NCBI GenBank assembly: GCA_003649495.1
Contig: QMRZ01000014.1
Coordinates: 1-19,259 of the forward strand
Length of the DNA stretch: 19,259 nt
Source of the DNA: Thermoprotei archaeon
Lineage (GTDB): Archaea > Thermoproteota > Thermoprotei > Thermofilales > Thermofilaceae
Direction: 5' to 3'
In this document: positions 7,231-15,700 of the stretch, one piece after another
Layout of the letters: every line of letters begins with the position of its first letter
Numbering within the stretch: the stretch's first letter is position 1
The notes under the pieces: generated by a model
Seen by the model: only the letters and a program-made list of their open reading frames with translations
The model's database searches: none
Told to the model about the DNA's origin: nothing
Program-made: the position numbers and the translations under genes

Positions 7231-7392
7231 CTCATCAAACCCAGGTTCACGGAGAGTCCCCCTCACCTAGATCATCGAGCTTATCCCCACGCCCAACACC
7301 ACCACCGCCCCCCATAAATCTTCCATAGGAAGACGCACGGTACAGAAAGCTACAATCTAATGTTCCAGCCCAAGGTCACGCTGGCGATTATG

Positions 7393-7436
7393 AGGAGTAC
7401 TGTGGCGCTCAGCTCGATAGGTGCCACAGTACTCCT
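7393..7436. repeat. 14-bp perfect inverted repeat
   Basis: AGGAGTACTGTGGC (7393-7406) is exactly repeated in reverse complement at 7423-7436, with a 16-nt spacer whose ends can add further G-U and C-G pairs. It lies about 90 bp before the Eis-like gene and upstream of its TATA-like box, so it is outside the predicted transcript. It could be a regulator binding site, the end of a lost mobile element, or a hairpin acting in a minus-strand transcript. Confidence 0.85.
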
Positions 7437-7462
7437 GGATATACGGGTTACCCTTAGGATCA

Positions 7463-7489
7463 GTGTGCTCACACAAGATTCTTTTTAAC
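7463..7489 (+). promoter_or_regulatory. promoter of the Eis-like gene with an upstream dyad
   Basis: CTTTTTAAC (7481-7489) is a TATA-like box, predicting a transcript start near 7510 and a leader of about 14 nt carrying GGTGA (7513-7517) before the TTG start. GTGTGCTCACAC (7463-7474) is a 5-bp dyad with a 2-nt centre just upstream of the box, a plausible operator or activator site. Confidence 0.5.
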
Positions 7490-7523
7490 CTGCTTATGAT
7501 CTAAATAGAAGCGGTGAAGTCCC

Positions 7524-8789
7524 TTGTCTTCCAGACCTCAGATACGCGGTGCCACCCAGGAGGAATTGGAGGAGGTAGTGAGGTTGAATGCCGAAGTCTT
7601 CTCGGAATACCAGCAGAGGCGTAAGTACTTCAGGCTGGCGATATCCTACGATCCTTACCACAGACCAGAATTTAACCGAATAGCGATAGTCGATGGCAAG
7701 ATAGTGAGTAATGTTCGCATAGTTCATAGAAGGATGCGTATAGGCTCATCGTTAGTCCTAATGGGGGGAATAGCTGATGTTAGCACCTTAGTACCCTACC
7801 GGAGGAGAGGTCTCGCCACTGCCCTCCTGAAAGATGCCTTGAACTACATGAGAGAGCATGGTTATGTGGTATCCCTCCTTTTCACGGGCATAGCTCCCTT
7901 CTACAGGAGGCTGGGATGGGAGATCGTGCTCCATAATATCTCGATCTCAGGCGATGTACTATCACTTGCTAAGAGGCTTGAGGACTTCATGAACTCCCGT
8001 AACATTCCCAAATACGAAATTCGCAAATTTGAAGAGAATGACTTGGAATCTGTAGCTCGCGTCTACGATGAAGATAACCGATCACGCACTTGCACCATCG
8101 AGAGAACCTTAGAGTACTGGCGTCTGCGCTTAAAAGGATCCTTCGAGCTCGGCTTTGAGACTCCCGAGGGCTTCTTAGTAGCCCTTAGAGATGATTTTGT
8201 TGTAGCATATATTCGTAGCAAACTTGATGAGCACACATGCTCCATCTTAGAGGCATGCTCCCTGAGAGGATTTGAAGGCGCTTATGTTTATTTGTTAAGG
8301 AGACTTCTCAAGCTGTGCGTTGAGCGCCGCATAGGCTCGATAAGAGCCTTATTACCGGAGGATCATCCCATGACGTGGCTCCTCATCGAACTAGGCGCCC
8401 ATCTCTCAAAGTCGCGCTCAGGCGCTATGCTCAAAGTGGTGGATCAAGTGTCTCTATTCCGGGCTCTAGCCGATGAATTGTTAGCTAGAACTAGGAAATC
8501 TGGTATTGCCAGCCAGAAAAAGACCCTGGCTATAGAGACTGATATTGGAGTTTGCTCTTTAAGAATTTCGGAGTCCGAAATAGAAGTTCTCGAGGAAAAA
8601 GCGCCCTCTCCTGATGGAGTACTAAAGGCGGATCAAAGAGTTCTAGCTCAGCTCATTACCGGATTTAGAGACGTAAGGACTGCAGTAGGCTACGGTGATG
8701 CTATCGTTCATCCTCATGAAGCAATCAAACTGTTTGACGCTTTGTTCCCACCAGGCAATCCCTACTTTTGGAGTTTTGACAGCTTCTAG
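7524..8789 (+). CDS. Eis-like GNAT N-acetyltransferase
   Basis: 421 residues, close to mycobacterial Eis in length. The N-terminal GNAT domain has the acetyl-CoA motif VPYRRRGLATALL (90-102) and PFYRRLGWE, with Y127 in the place of the Eis catalytic Tyr. A second degenerate GNAT-like domain occupies about 145-300, and the last 110 residues fit the SCP2-like Eis C-terminal domain. The protein ends in LFPPGNPYFWSFDSF; in Eis the terminal Phe carboxylate takes part in catalysis, and a terminal Phe is kept here. Bacterial Eis proteins acetylate aminoglycosides and protein or polyamine amines; the archaeal substrate is unknown. The TTG start at 7524 is supported by GGTGA six bases upstream. Single gene with its own promoter. 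Confidence 0.87.
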   Translation: MSSRPQIRGATQEELEEVVRLNAEVFSEYQQRRKYFRLAISYDPYHRPEFNRIAIVDGKIVSNVRIVHRRMRIGSSLVLMGGIADVSTLVPYRRRGLATALLKDALNYMREHGYVVSLLFTGIAPFYRRLGWEIVLHNISISGDVLSLAKRLEDFMNSRNIPKYEIRKFEENDLESVARVYDEDNRSRTCTIERTLEYWRLRLKGSFELGFETPEGFLVALRDDFVVAYIRSKLDEHTCSILEACSLRGFEGAYVYLLRRLLKLCVERRIGSIRALLPEDHPMTWLLIELGAHLSKSRSGAMLKVVDQVSLFRALADELLARTRKSGIASQKKTLAIETDIGVCSLRISESEIEVLEEKAPSPDGVLKADQRVLAQLITGFRDVRTAVGYGDAIVHPHEAIKLFDALFPPGNPYFWSFDSF

Positions 8790-9105
8790 AACCCTCCCTT
8801 TGAGCAGTTTATCAAAGTCCTCCTCTGACAGCCTAGTACCGTAGTGCTCTTAAAGTCTTTTCACAATCCCTTCTCCTTCCCTCATCGATAAAGTCAGAAT
8901 AGAGCACCCTCCTACCCGGACACGTAAAACTATAATAGGTCCCGGGGATGCCATGAAAGGTTATCACAGAAATTTCAGCAACCTACCCTGTCCTCATCGT
9001 TCAGGCCGGGAGTAACTCATCACATCAGCACCCCATCAAAGACTGTGGTTAAAGGACTTTCGGTGTATATTACGCATCTTTTTTAAGCTAAGTGGTTGAA
9101 ATACC
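8790..9105. other. intergenic stretch, 316 bp, no intact gene
   Basis: The only content I can support is the Cas4-like gene promoter at its right end. On the minus strand an ATG at 8885 opens a frame stopped after 11 codons (8852-8850), beyond which the same frame reads protein-like (EHYGTRLSEEDFDKLLKGRV) into the 3' end of the acetyltransferase gene. This may be a remnant of a small gene, but it is too short to call. Confidence 0.5.
9079..9086 (+). promoter_or_regulatory. TATA-like box for the Cas4-like gene
   Basis: TTTTTTAA lies about 25 nt before 9106-9112, so the transcript would start at or within the first codons (TTG 9106, GTG 9112 or GTG 9115). This suggests a leaderless mRNA. Confidence 0.5.
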
Positions 9106-9720
9106 TTGAATGTGGTGACATCCTCGGATGTAGAGAAGGCTGTGTACAGGGCTTTCAGGTCTGCATGGGAGGAGGAGAGGGGGACAGGTATTGCGCCACC
9201 TAACGTCGTGAGAGTAACTGAGCTCGTCCAATGTCTTTTGAAATCCTGGCTCGAGAGAGTGCATGGCTACTTACCTAGCGATAAGAAGCTCGTCGTACTG
9301 GTACTGGGAGATGACGTACACTACTTGATGAACGCTAGATTCCCCCTAGGCGAGGGCGAGGTGCGTGTGGAGAAGGAGTACAGAGGCGTGAAGATACGGG
9401 GCAGGGTTGATAGGGTCCTGGGGGATGCTGTCCTGGAGTTTAAGACCGCGTCGCGGGTGCCGCTAAGCCCGCTAGACCATCATGTAGATCAGCTACAGCT
9501 TTACCTCTGGCTAACGGGTAAGGAGAAGGGTTACGTGGTCTACGTATCGAAGGTGAATGGAGATGTCAGAGCCTTTGAGGTGGTGAGGGATGAAGAAAGG
9601 ATATCTGAGTTGCTAGATAGGGCTCTCACCCTCTCTAAGTGCCTCAAAGAGGGAGTAAGGCCTAAGGCGGAGCCTGGCTGGCTCTGCAAATTCTGTGAAT
9701 TCAGGAATAAGTGTAGTTAA
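9106..9720 (+). CDS. Cas4-like PD-(D/E)XK exonuclease with Fe-S cluster
   Basis: 204 residues with the complete Cas4/RecB-type layout. C43 near the N-terminus and C194-x2-C197-x5-C203 at the C-terminus form the four-cysteine 4Fe-4S set with the same spacing as archaeal Cas4. H72, D102 (GRVDRV), E111-x-K113 (EFKTAS) and Q129-x3-Y133 are the nuclease metal-binding, catalytic and QxxxY residues. The family cuts single-stranded DNA ends; in CRISPR adaptation it trims prespacers, but stand-alone copies also occur and may act in repair. No other cas gene or repeat array is in the window, so a CRISPR role is not supported by context. The start is TTG at 9106 or one of two GTGs just after; the TATA-like box spacing fits a leaderless transcript. 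Confidence 0.88.
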   Translation: MNVVTSSDVEKAVYRAFRSAWEEERGTGIAPPNVVRVTELVQCLLKSWLERVHGYLPSDKKLVVLVLGDDVHYLMNARFPLGEGEVRVEKEYRGVKIRGRVDRVLGDAVLEFKTASRVPLSPLDHHVDQLQLYLWLTGKEKGYVVYVSKVNGDVRAFEVVRDEERISELLDRALTLSKCLKEGVRPKAEPGWLCKFCEFRNKCS

Positions 9721-9924
9721 AATGTTAACGAAGTTTAACCAACTTCTCTTCCTTGGCGTGCGCCTAGTTGTCAGATTGAAATGTCCAAGGCGGATTAGGA
9801 TTTCGGCACCTGAGAGAGGGTCTCTACGTCAACCAGCATCTATGTGAGCTAGTAATGACAAGATTAGTGTTAAAGGGGTGGCATAGCTATAATCATCGCC
9901 GCCTTTTAAGGCCCTTGTAAAGAG

Positions 9925-9960
9925 ATTTAAAGGCTCGGGTGAGCGCTCCCTTGGGGGAGG
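9925..9960 (+). promoter_or_regulatory. promoter and ribosome-binding site of adk
   Basis: GATTTAAAG at 9924-9932 is a TATA-like box about 25 nt before a predicted transcript start near 9953. GGGGGAGG (9953-9960) is a strong Shine-Dalgarno site 4 nt from the ATG. Just upstream, GCCTTTTAAGGC (9901-9912) is a dyad that also contains a second possible box. Confidence 0.5.
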
Positions 9961-9964
9961 ATAT

Positions 9965-10615
9965 ATGCGGCTAGTATTCATCGGCCCCCCTGGCGTGGGT
10001 AAGGGTACTTACGCTACCGCCATCTCGAAGAGATACAGGATTCCCCATATATCAACAGGAGACATGTTGAGAGAAGAGATTAAGCGTGGAAGCGAGCTTG
10101 GAGTACGAGTGAGGGAGTACGTTGAGAGGGGGGAGCTTGTTCCAGATGATATAATAATAGAGCTAGTCAGGAATAGGCTTAGCAGGGAGGACTGTAAGCG
10201 GGGCTTCATACTAGACGGCTTCCCTAGGACGCTAAGGCAGGCTGAGGAACTCGATAAGATGACTAAGCTGGATCTCGTGCTCAACTTTGTGGCGCCAGAC
10301 GAGGTAATAATTGATAGGCTGAGTGGGAGGAGGATCTGCAGGAAGTGCGGGGCCATATACCATGTGAAGTACATGCCTCCCAGGGTTCCGGGCAGGTGTG
10401 ACAGGTGTGGAGGGGAACTGTATCAGCGAGAAGATGATAGACCAGAAGTCATTAGGAGGAGGCTTGAGTTGTACAGGAGGCAGTTTAAGCCCATAATAGA
10501 GTACTACAGGCGCAAGGGGATACTTGTCGACGTGGACGCTAGCGATCAGGCAGAGATTGTCGTGCCACGCATCGTAGAGGTGCTAAAGTCGAAAGGGCTT
10601 GTCAGCGATCAGTAG
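9965..10615 (+). CDS. adk: adenylate kinase, zinc-LID type
   Basis: 216 residues, the length of long-form (bacterial-type) adenylate kinase; it interconverts ATP + AMP and 2 ADP in the cytosol. GPPGVGKGT (7-15) is the P-loop. STGDMLR (about 30-36) and the GFILDGFPRT segment (about 80-89) are the AMP-binding and family signature elements. The LID carries a zinc site, C125-x2-C128 and C145-x2-C148. DDRPEVIRRRL is the conserved arginine-bearing stretch that closes over phosphate. It differs from the separate archaeal AdkA type. The ATG is preceded by a strong ribosome-binding site. It is transcribed alone, with about 190 bp to the next gene. Confidence 0.97.
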   Translation: MRLVFIGPPGVGKGTYATAISKRYRIPHISTGDMLREEIKRGSELGVRVREYVERGELVPDDIIIELVRNRLSREDCKRGFILDGFPRTLRQAEELDKMTKLDLVLNFVAPDEVIIDRLSGRRICRKCGAIYHVKYMPPRVPGRCDRCGGELYQREDDRPEVIRRRLELYRRQFKPIIEYYRRKGILVDVDASDQAEIVVPRIVEVLKSKGLVSDQ

Positions 10616-10740
10616 TGAGTCTCAAAGTAACAATTCTCCTTCTCCGCTCCCCACACCCCTAATCTTACTGAATAATGCGATGAGAGTGGTTGCAGTTGAG
10701 TAGCAGGCGTTTTCCCGCTATGAGAAGCTGTAATGCTAAA

Positions 10741-10779
10741 GTTTATTACACTACTCGGTCTTCACTCCAGCGAAGACCG
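10741..10779 (+). promoter_or_regulatory. promoter with a start-site dyad for the transporter operon
   Basis: GTTTATTA (10741-10748) is a TATA-like box. CGGTCTTC (10756-10763) and GAAGACCG (10772-10779) form a perfect 8-bp inverted repeat with an 8-nt centre that straddles the predicted transcript start near 10770. That position fits a repressor operator better than an RNA hairpin. Confidence 0.45.
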
Positions 10780-10806
10780 CCTTAGCGCTTGCATGAAGGT
10801 GGGAGC

Positions 10807-12735
10807 TTGAGTGAGCAAATAACCTCGGGAATTACGAAGAGGCTGCTACTGTTCCTCGTGCTCCTCGTACTGCTCTTCGTTCCCTCCAACGTCTACATAT
10901 CGTTAGCTGGCGGGGCGCTGGGGATAATAGGCACCTACACGATAGTGCTACTCTTCACGTACGTCAGCAGGTACCTAGGCGCGGACCTGACTAAGCAGGA
11001 GGTGTATGCACTATTTTACGCCCTATCCTATTCCTGGGTTTTCTTCAATTCTTATGACGTGATATACAGGGCCTACCTAAGGGTGAGCGAGGTAACTAGA
11101 GAGTTCAAGATAGGGGGGGTTCCAGTAGCCTCTCTCCTGCCAACGTGGCTCTCTCCCCCTGCTAATTCCCCAGTATTCAGCCTCCGCACCCTGCTGCACC
11201 CTGACATGGCTCTCCCACTCCTGATACCGCTCGTCTTCTCCATCTCGTGGATAATAGCTGAGCTCTCCATGATAATGCTCACCTCGTTCCTCTTCGTGGA
11301 GGTGGAGGCGCTCCCCTACCCCTTAGCGCCAGTTGACGCAGCTTTCATAACGACTATCTCGGAGAGGCCAGCTGAGTGGCTGAGGAGCTTCCTGCCAGCA
11401 GCTGGCATAACCCTCGTGCTCTCAACACTGCTCTACCTGCCTAGCGTGGGCTTCATAGTCGGCCTCCCAGTGCCGACACTAGGCCTAGTGGACTTCTCAC
11501 AGCAGGTTGTTGAGGTACTACCGGGCGCTGCTGTCGGAATAAACCTGATTCCCTCAGTAATATTACCTGGGATAATGATACCGCTTGAGGTGGCAGCTGC
11601 CGGCCTAGTGACGTCACTTGCCGTCTGGGTCGTATTCAACTCGCTGATAATAATACACCCGCTATTCAGGTCATGGTTCCCCGACTGGGCGAAGGAGTAC
11701 TACAAGGGCATGTCCTACTACCTTATCATAGAGAGATCGACGCTCAGGGTATGGGCGCCCATACAGGTGGGTGCCATGCTGGCTCTATCAGCTGTCTTGA
11801 TAGCTAGATATCACAGGGAGATAGCTAGAGCGTTCTCAATCTTATCAAAAGCTGGCTCAGCATCCGCCCGAGGCTACCCCTCCCTGAAATTCCTCTTAGG
11901 AGCCTTCTTGATATCCAGCGGCTTATCCACAGCGCTCTACTGGGCTCTACTGCCAGGCTTACCTCTCCCTATGGTGGCTGGCCTCATCATGGGGGTTGGC
12001 CTCTTCCTCTCACTATCCAACGCCTACATGGTCGGTAAGACGGGAGGCAGTCTGTTTCAGGTGCCGCCCTACATATGGCAAACAGCCGTTTACTCTTTGC
12101 CTCACGGCTCCATCCCCCTGAGTACCGAGGTAAGCGCCCTCCTGTACCCGCCCCCAACCATCGGCATGTTAACAGGCGGAGGTACTCAGGCTGTCAAGGT
12201 GGCCTACCTAGTGGGCGCTAAGCCCACTGACCTAGTCAAGGCGATAGCCATAGCTTACGTGCTGGGTACCATAGTCAACATATTCGTGGTGGACGCCATG
12301 TGGAGAGTAGCTCCCATACCCAGCATGATATTCCCCAACACTGTCTGGATGAGGGATAGGGCGGTAAGTGATTGCCTAGTGGCAGCAAGGCAACTACCGC
12401 TGAAGCCCACAGTTGTGCTCCCAGCCTTCATGTTCTTCCTACTCCTCTTCTCATCGATAGAGTCACTGAATACATTCCTGAGGCTTCCCCTCTCAACGGC
12501 AGGCGTAGCCATGGGGCTCACGAGACCGCCAGCCGACATGATACCGCTCTTCATAGCCTCTTTAATAGGGAATGTGCTGATCCCTCGGCTTCTCGGCAGA
12601 AAAGAGCTGGCCGCAAAGTGGGGTGAGCTTAAGAGCGTGATCGTCTCGGGAGCCTTGCTGGGCGACGGCATTGCAGCATCAGTATTCACGCTGGCTACGC
12701 TGATAGGGAGGACGAGCTGGACATGGCCGTGGTGA
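10807..12735 (+). CDS. OPT-family oligopeptide transporter-like membrane protein
   Basis: About 642 residues, mostly hydrophobic with well over ten membrane segments, beginning right after the N-terminus (RLLLFLVLLVLLFVPSNVYI). The overall plan, with an early PSNVYISLAGGALGI element and repeated Gly/Pro-rich helices (for example SNAYMVGKTGGSLF and GMLTGGGTQAVKVAYLVGAK), resembles the oligopeptide transporter (OPT) family, which imports small peptides or metal chelates with protons. The family call is by resemblance and not certain. I favour the TTG at 10807 because GGTGGG (10798-10803) precedes it; a TTG six codons upstream (10789) lacks a ribosome-binding site. The stop is 4 bp before the peptidase-permease gene, whose GGTGA overlaps this stop, so the two are co-translated. 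Substrate inferred as peptides from the neighbour. Confidence 0.75.
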   Translation: MSEQITSGITKRLLLFLVLLVLLFVPSNVYISLAGGALGIIGTYTIVLLFTYVSRYLGADLTKQEVYALFYALSYSWVFFNSYDVIYRAYLRVSEVTREFKIGGVPVASLLPTWLSPPANSPVFSLRTLLHPDMALPLLIPLVFSISWIIAELSMIMLTSFLFVEVEALPYPLAPVDAAFITTISERPAEWLRSFLPAAGITLVLSTLLYLPSVGFIVGLPVPTLGLVDFSQQVVEVLPGAAVGINLIPSVILPGIMIPLEVAAAGLVTSLAVWVVFNSLIIIHPLFRSWFPDWAKEYYKGMSYYLIIERSTLRVWAPIQVGAMLALSAVLIARYHREIARAFSILSKAGSASARGYPSLKFLLGAFLISSGLSTALYWALLPGLPLPMVAGLIMGVGLFLSLSNAYMVGKTGGSLFQVPPYIWQTAVYSLPHGSIPLSTEVSALLYPPPTIGMLTGGGTQAVKVAYLVGAKPTDLVKAIAIAYVLGTIVNIFVVDAMWRVAPIPSMIFPNTVWMRDRAVSDCLVAARQLPLKPTVVLPAFMFFLLLFSSIESLNTFLRLPLSTAGVAMGLTRPPADMIPLFIASLIGNVLIPRLLGRKELAAKWGELKSVIVSGALLGDGIAASVFTLATLIGRTSWTWPW

Positions 12736-12739
12736 GAGC

Positions 12740-15700
12740 ATGAGGAGAGTACTCATCCTAGGCCTTGTGGCTCTCGTGTTGGTAGCGCCTCTCTCAGCGC
12801 AGGCGCAGGGGGGGCCTGAGGCCGCAATAAGAGATGCAGTCCACTCGTTTAGGTACGATGAGGTCCTCAAGCTGGCTGTGGAGATAGCCTCTCAGGGCTC
12901 CAGGGCTCCCGGCTACCCAGGCTATGAGAGAGTATTCGAGATGATAGTGAATGAGGCCCAACGCCTCAATCTGACTGTCGAGATTCAGAACTTCACGATG
13001 CTCGCTCCAGTTGAGACTGAGAGCTTTGTAGAAGTGCTGGAGCCTGTCAAGGCGAAGTTCAAAGCCTATAGCCTATGGCCGCACGGGGGCATTGAAGCTG
13101 GAAGCGGGGCATTCGAGGGTTTAGCCGTATACGTGGGCAAGGGCAGGCTTGACGAGTTTAATGGCAAGCCCGTGAATGGCAGCATAGTTCTAATGGACTA
13201 CGAGGGGAGTGGCAAGAACTGGTTGCATGCGCTAAGGTTCGGTGCAAAGGCCGTAGTGTACCTGGGCTCTAACACAGCGGAGTGGGAGGCCCTCACGAAG
13301 TTCGACCCCTTAATACCTATGCCGTTCATGCGCCTCTACTTAACTCCCGACAATGCCAGCAGATTAAGAGACCTCATGGGGCTGGGTGGGCTTAAGCTGA
13401 GAGTATATACAGACATGAGGTTAAGGGAGGTTACCGGCCACAACATCCTAGTCAAGGTACCCGGCCTCGAGAAGCCTGATGAAATAATGGTGTTCGTAGC
13501 ACACTACGACTCGTGGTGTGTAGCGCCTGGCCTAGCCAACTCTACTGAGGAAGCGCTAGCGCCAGCTACGCTTATAGAGCTTATGAGATACCTGGCCTTG
13601 CATCGCCCCCCAAGAACTGCATGGCTGCTCTTCACCTCTGGCCACTGGAACGGGCTGGTAGGGCCCAGGGAGTTTGTGAGGAATTACATACTAACTAGGC
13701 CTGACCTGGTTAGGGGCCGGAGGATAATATGGTACGTAATGGGGCTTGATATTTCAGCGGATCTCCCAGTGGCGTCGCTGGTATACGTGGGCCATTTCTA
13801 CGCTGCTGGCAGGACCTTCATGACCACCAAGTTCTACTGGCTTCAAGGCAGGGTCTCCGCTGTCTACTCTAGGGTGGTTGGAGAGTACTTGAATGAGACC
13901 GGGCTACCGGAGTCAGAGGGGCTTAGGGCAGTAATTAGAGACTTAGGGCTCATCAGATTCCAGGATCTCACGCACGGGCCTGAATTCGCCTGGAGCGGCA
14001 CCATGAGCCGCCCATACATCTTGGATACTGAGCCATTCGTAATGGCGGGCATGGCAGCCTTCACCCTCAGGACCTCCCTGAGCTACAGGCCGAGGGAGGG
14101 CGAGCCCGTAAGCGACCTAGAGTACGTGGTATCCAGGTTTAAGGATAGGGTAGTGCCGCAGCTAGCATCGGCTGTCGCCATAGCCATAGGCCTGCTCAAC
14201 GAGCCTGACGTAGGAGTCATGAGGAGCCTCATAATGCCTACTAGGCTGCACCCCTTGCTCTACTGGGGCTTCATAGATTTGGAGGTTAGAGTGCTGGAGT
14301 ATAATGTCTCGAGGGGCTGGTATGACCCAGTTCCCTACGCCATAGTTCGGGTGTGTGGAGGAACTAATGACTACCCCTTCACGTGGATATTTGTGAAAGC
14401 CGACTCCAAAGGCGTTGCAGTAGTTCACGGCATAACTCCTCAAGGAATTAATACGTGGCTTGTGGAGGCCTTTAAGCCTGTTAATGAGAGCTGGATGTAC
14501 GTCCCAGCTTACGGCATGCACAGCACTGGGCCTGCAGCGGTGAATGCCCTTGTGCCCAGAGTATACGCGACCGTGAACGTCAAGCTGATGAAGGTGCACG
14601 TGCTGCTAGACCTCTACTACCCGAGGCTCATGAGGAGATGCGCGATAGAAGACCCGAGGTTCCGGGCCCGCAACATATGGGCCTCGACGAATATTGCAGT
14701 GACGCCATATCACACCGAGACAGGGATGATACCGCTGTACTACGGCACGCTAGTATACGTCCTCCAGAATGAGGCTGGCCTCCTAGCATCCATCCCAGTG
14801 CCCAGGATGACCTTCACTATAAGCTACATTGAGAGATGGCCTCTCGGCGTAGTTATGGGAGACAAGCCAGTATTCACAGCGTTTGATTACGCTAGGAGCC
14901 TCTACAGGATCGCCTATAATCGGTACTCAGTGCTCAGCTTCAGGGAGGTTAGAAAGTTAAGTGCAGATCTTATGCTACAGTATTCCAGGGAGCACCTAGA
15001 GGCAGCTGAAAAAGCTCTGGGCGAGAGGAGGTATGGAGATGCCTATAGGAACGCCCTAGCCGCGTGGAGCTACGCGGCCAGGGCATATGCCGACGAGGTA
15101 ATGCCGCTCTACGAGGAGAGCGTCAAATCAGCTATAGTATTCGTACCATTCGTCGTAATCTCGGCCTACTTCTTCGAGCGCCTACTGCTGCGGGGCGAGG
15201 GGCTTAAGAGGATAGCGTACATAGCGGTGCTTGAGGTACTGATGTTCCTCGCTTTTGCGATGATACATCCAGCCTTCTGGATAATACCTAGCACCCTGCT
15301 AGCGGCGATGAGCGTCGGTCTCCTCATCTTGATGGCAGTGGTACTCTGGATATTCTACAGAGAGGCGAGGGACATAGTGGCGGAGTTCGCGTCTAAGATC
15401 CTGGGGTATCATGAAGTCGTAAGGGAGAGGATGGCAGCAACTATTATGGCAATATCCCTCTCGACGGAGAACATGAGGAAGAGGCCCTTGAGGACCGTCC
15501 TGACGATAGTGCCCGTAACCGTATTCGCCATGGCCTTGATCTCGCTGGCATCGATCTCGCCATATACCGCGGTCCTCCCATCACCAATAGAGAAGGGTAA
15601 GGCGCCATATTACGGCATGGCTATAAAGAGGGCGTTCAGCGTGTTAAGCGATGTACTGGATTACCCAACTGTCGAGGAAGTTAGAGCTATAGTCGGCGAT

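Larger units (their letters stand above)
6467..7392. other. gene-poor region with broken minus-strand open frames and a C-rich block
   Basis: No intact gene of convincing character was found. The plus strand is pyrimidine-rich, with a T-rich tract at about 6744-6772. On the minus strand several short open frames look protein-like and succeed each other across stops and frame changes: ATG at 7315 (MGGGGGVGRGDKLDDLGEGD, stopped after 22 codons); GTG at 7168 to TAG at 6995 (57 residues, including DIPRLADGLIRATAKTADIA); then GYLVMVTYTDELA and, one frame over, GNALAKARELL up to a TAG at 6924. A further Lys/Arg-rich frame with internal stops runs through roughly 6600-6900. A decayed gene or genes is the simplest reading. 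The family is not recognised, and part of the signal could be the purine bias of this strand. The plus-strand 98-residue frame at 7032-7328 is low-complexity Pro/Ser/Arg and is not credited. Confidence 0.4.

Noticed and set aside
7140..7320. SRP RNA or RNase P RNA on the minus strand
   Set aside because: The G-rich block first suggested one of these, but the SRP helix 8 core and the RNase P GAGGAAAGUCC-like and AACCCGGCUUA-like regions are absent on either strand.
7032..7328. 98-residue plus-strand frame (and a nested 66-residue one) rich in Pro, Ser and Arg
   Set aside because: Low-complexity translation of a C-rich block, with no ribosome-binding site or motif; the opposite strand carries the more protein-like signal.
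8850..8885. Minus-strand ATG frame after the acetyltransferase gene
   Set aside because: Stopped after 11 codons; the protein-like continuation beyond the stop overlaps the acetyltransferase 3' end and is too short to claim as a gene.
12255..12689. 144-residue minus-strand frame inside the transporter gene
   Set aside because: Antisense of membrane-helix codons; Ser/Thr/Met-rich with no recognisable fold or start signal.
14162..14599. 145-residue minus-strand frame inside the peptidase-permease gene
   Set aside because: Shadow frame: His/Ser/Arg-rich composition with no motif, and the plus-strand gene is intact across it.
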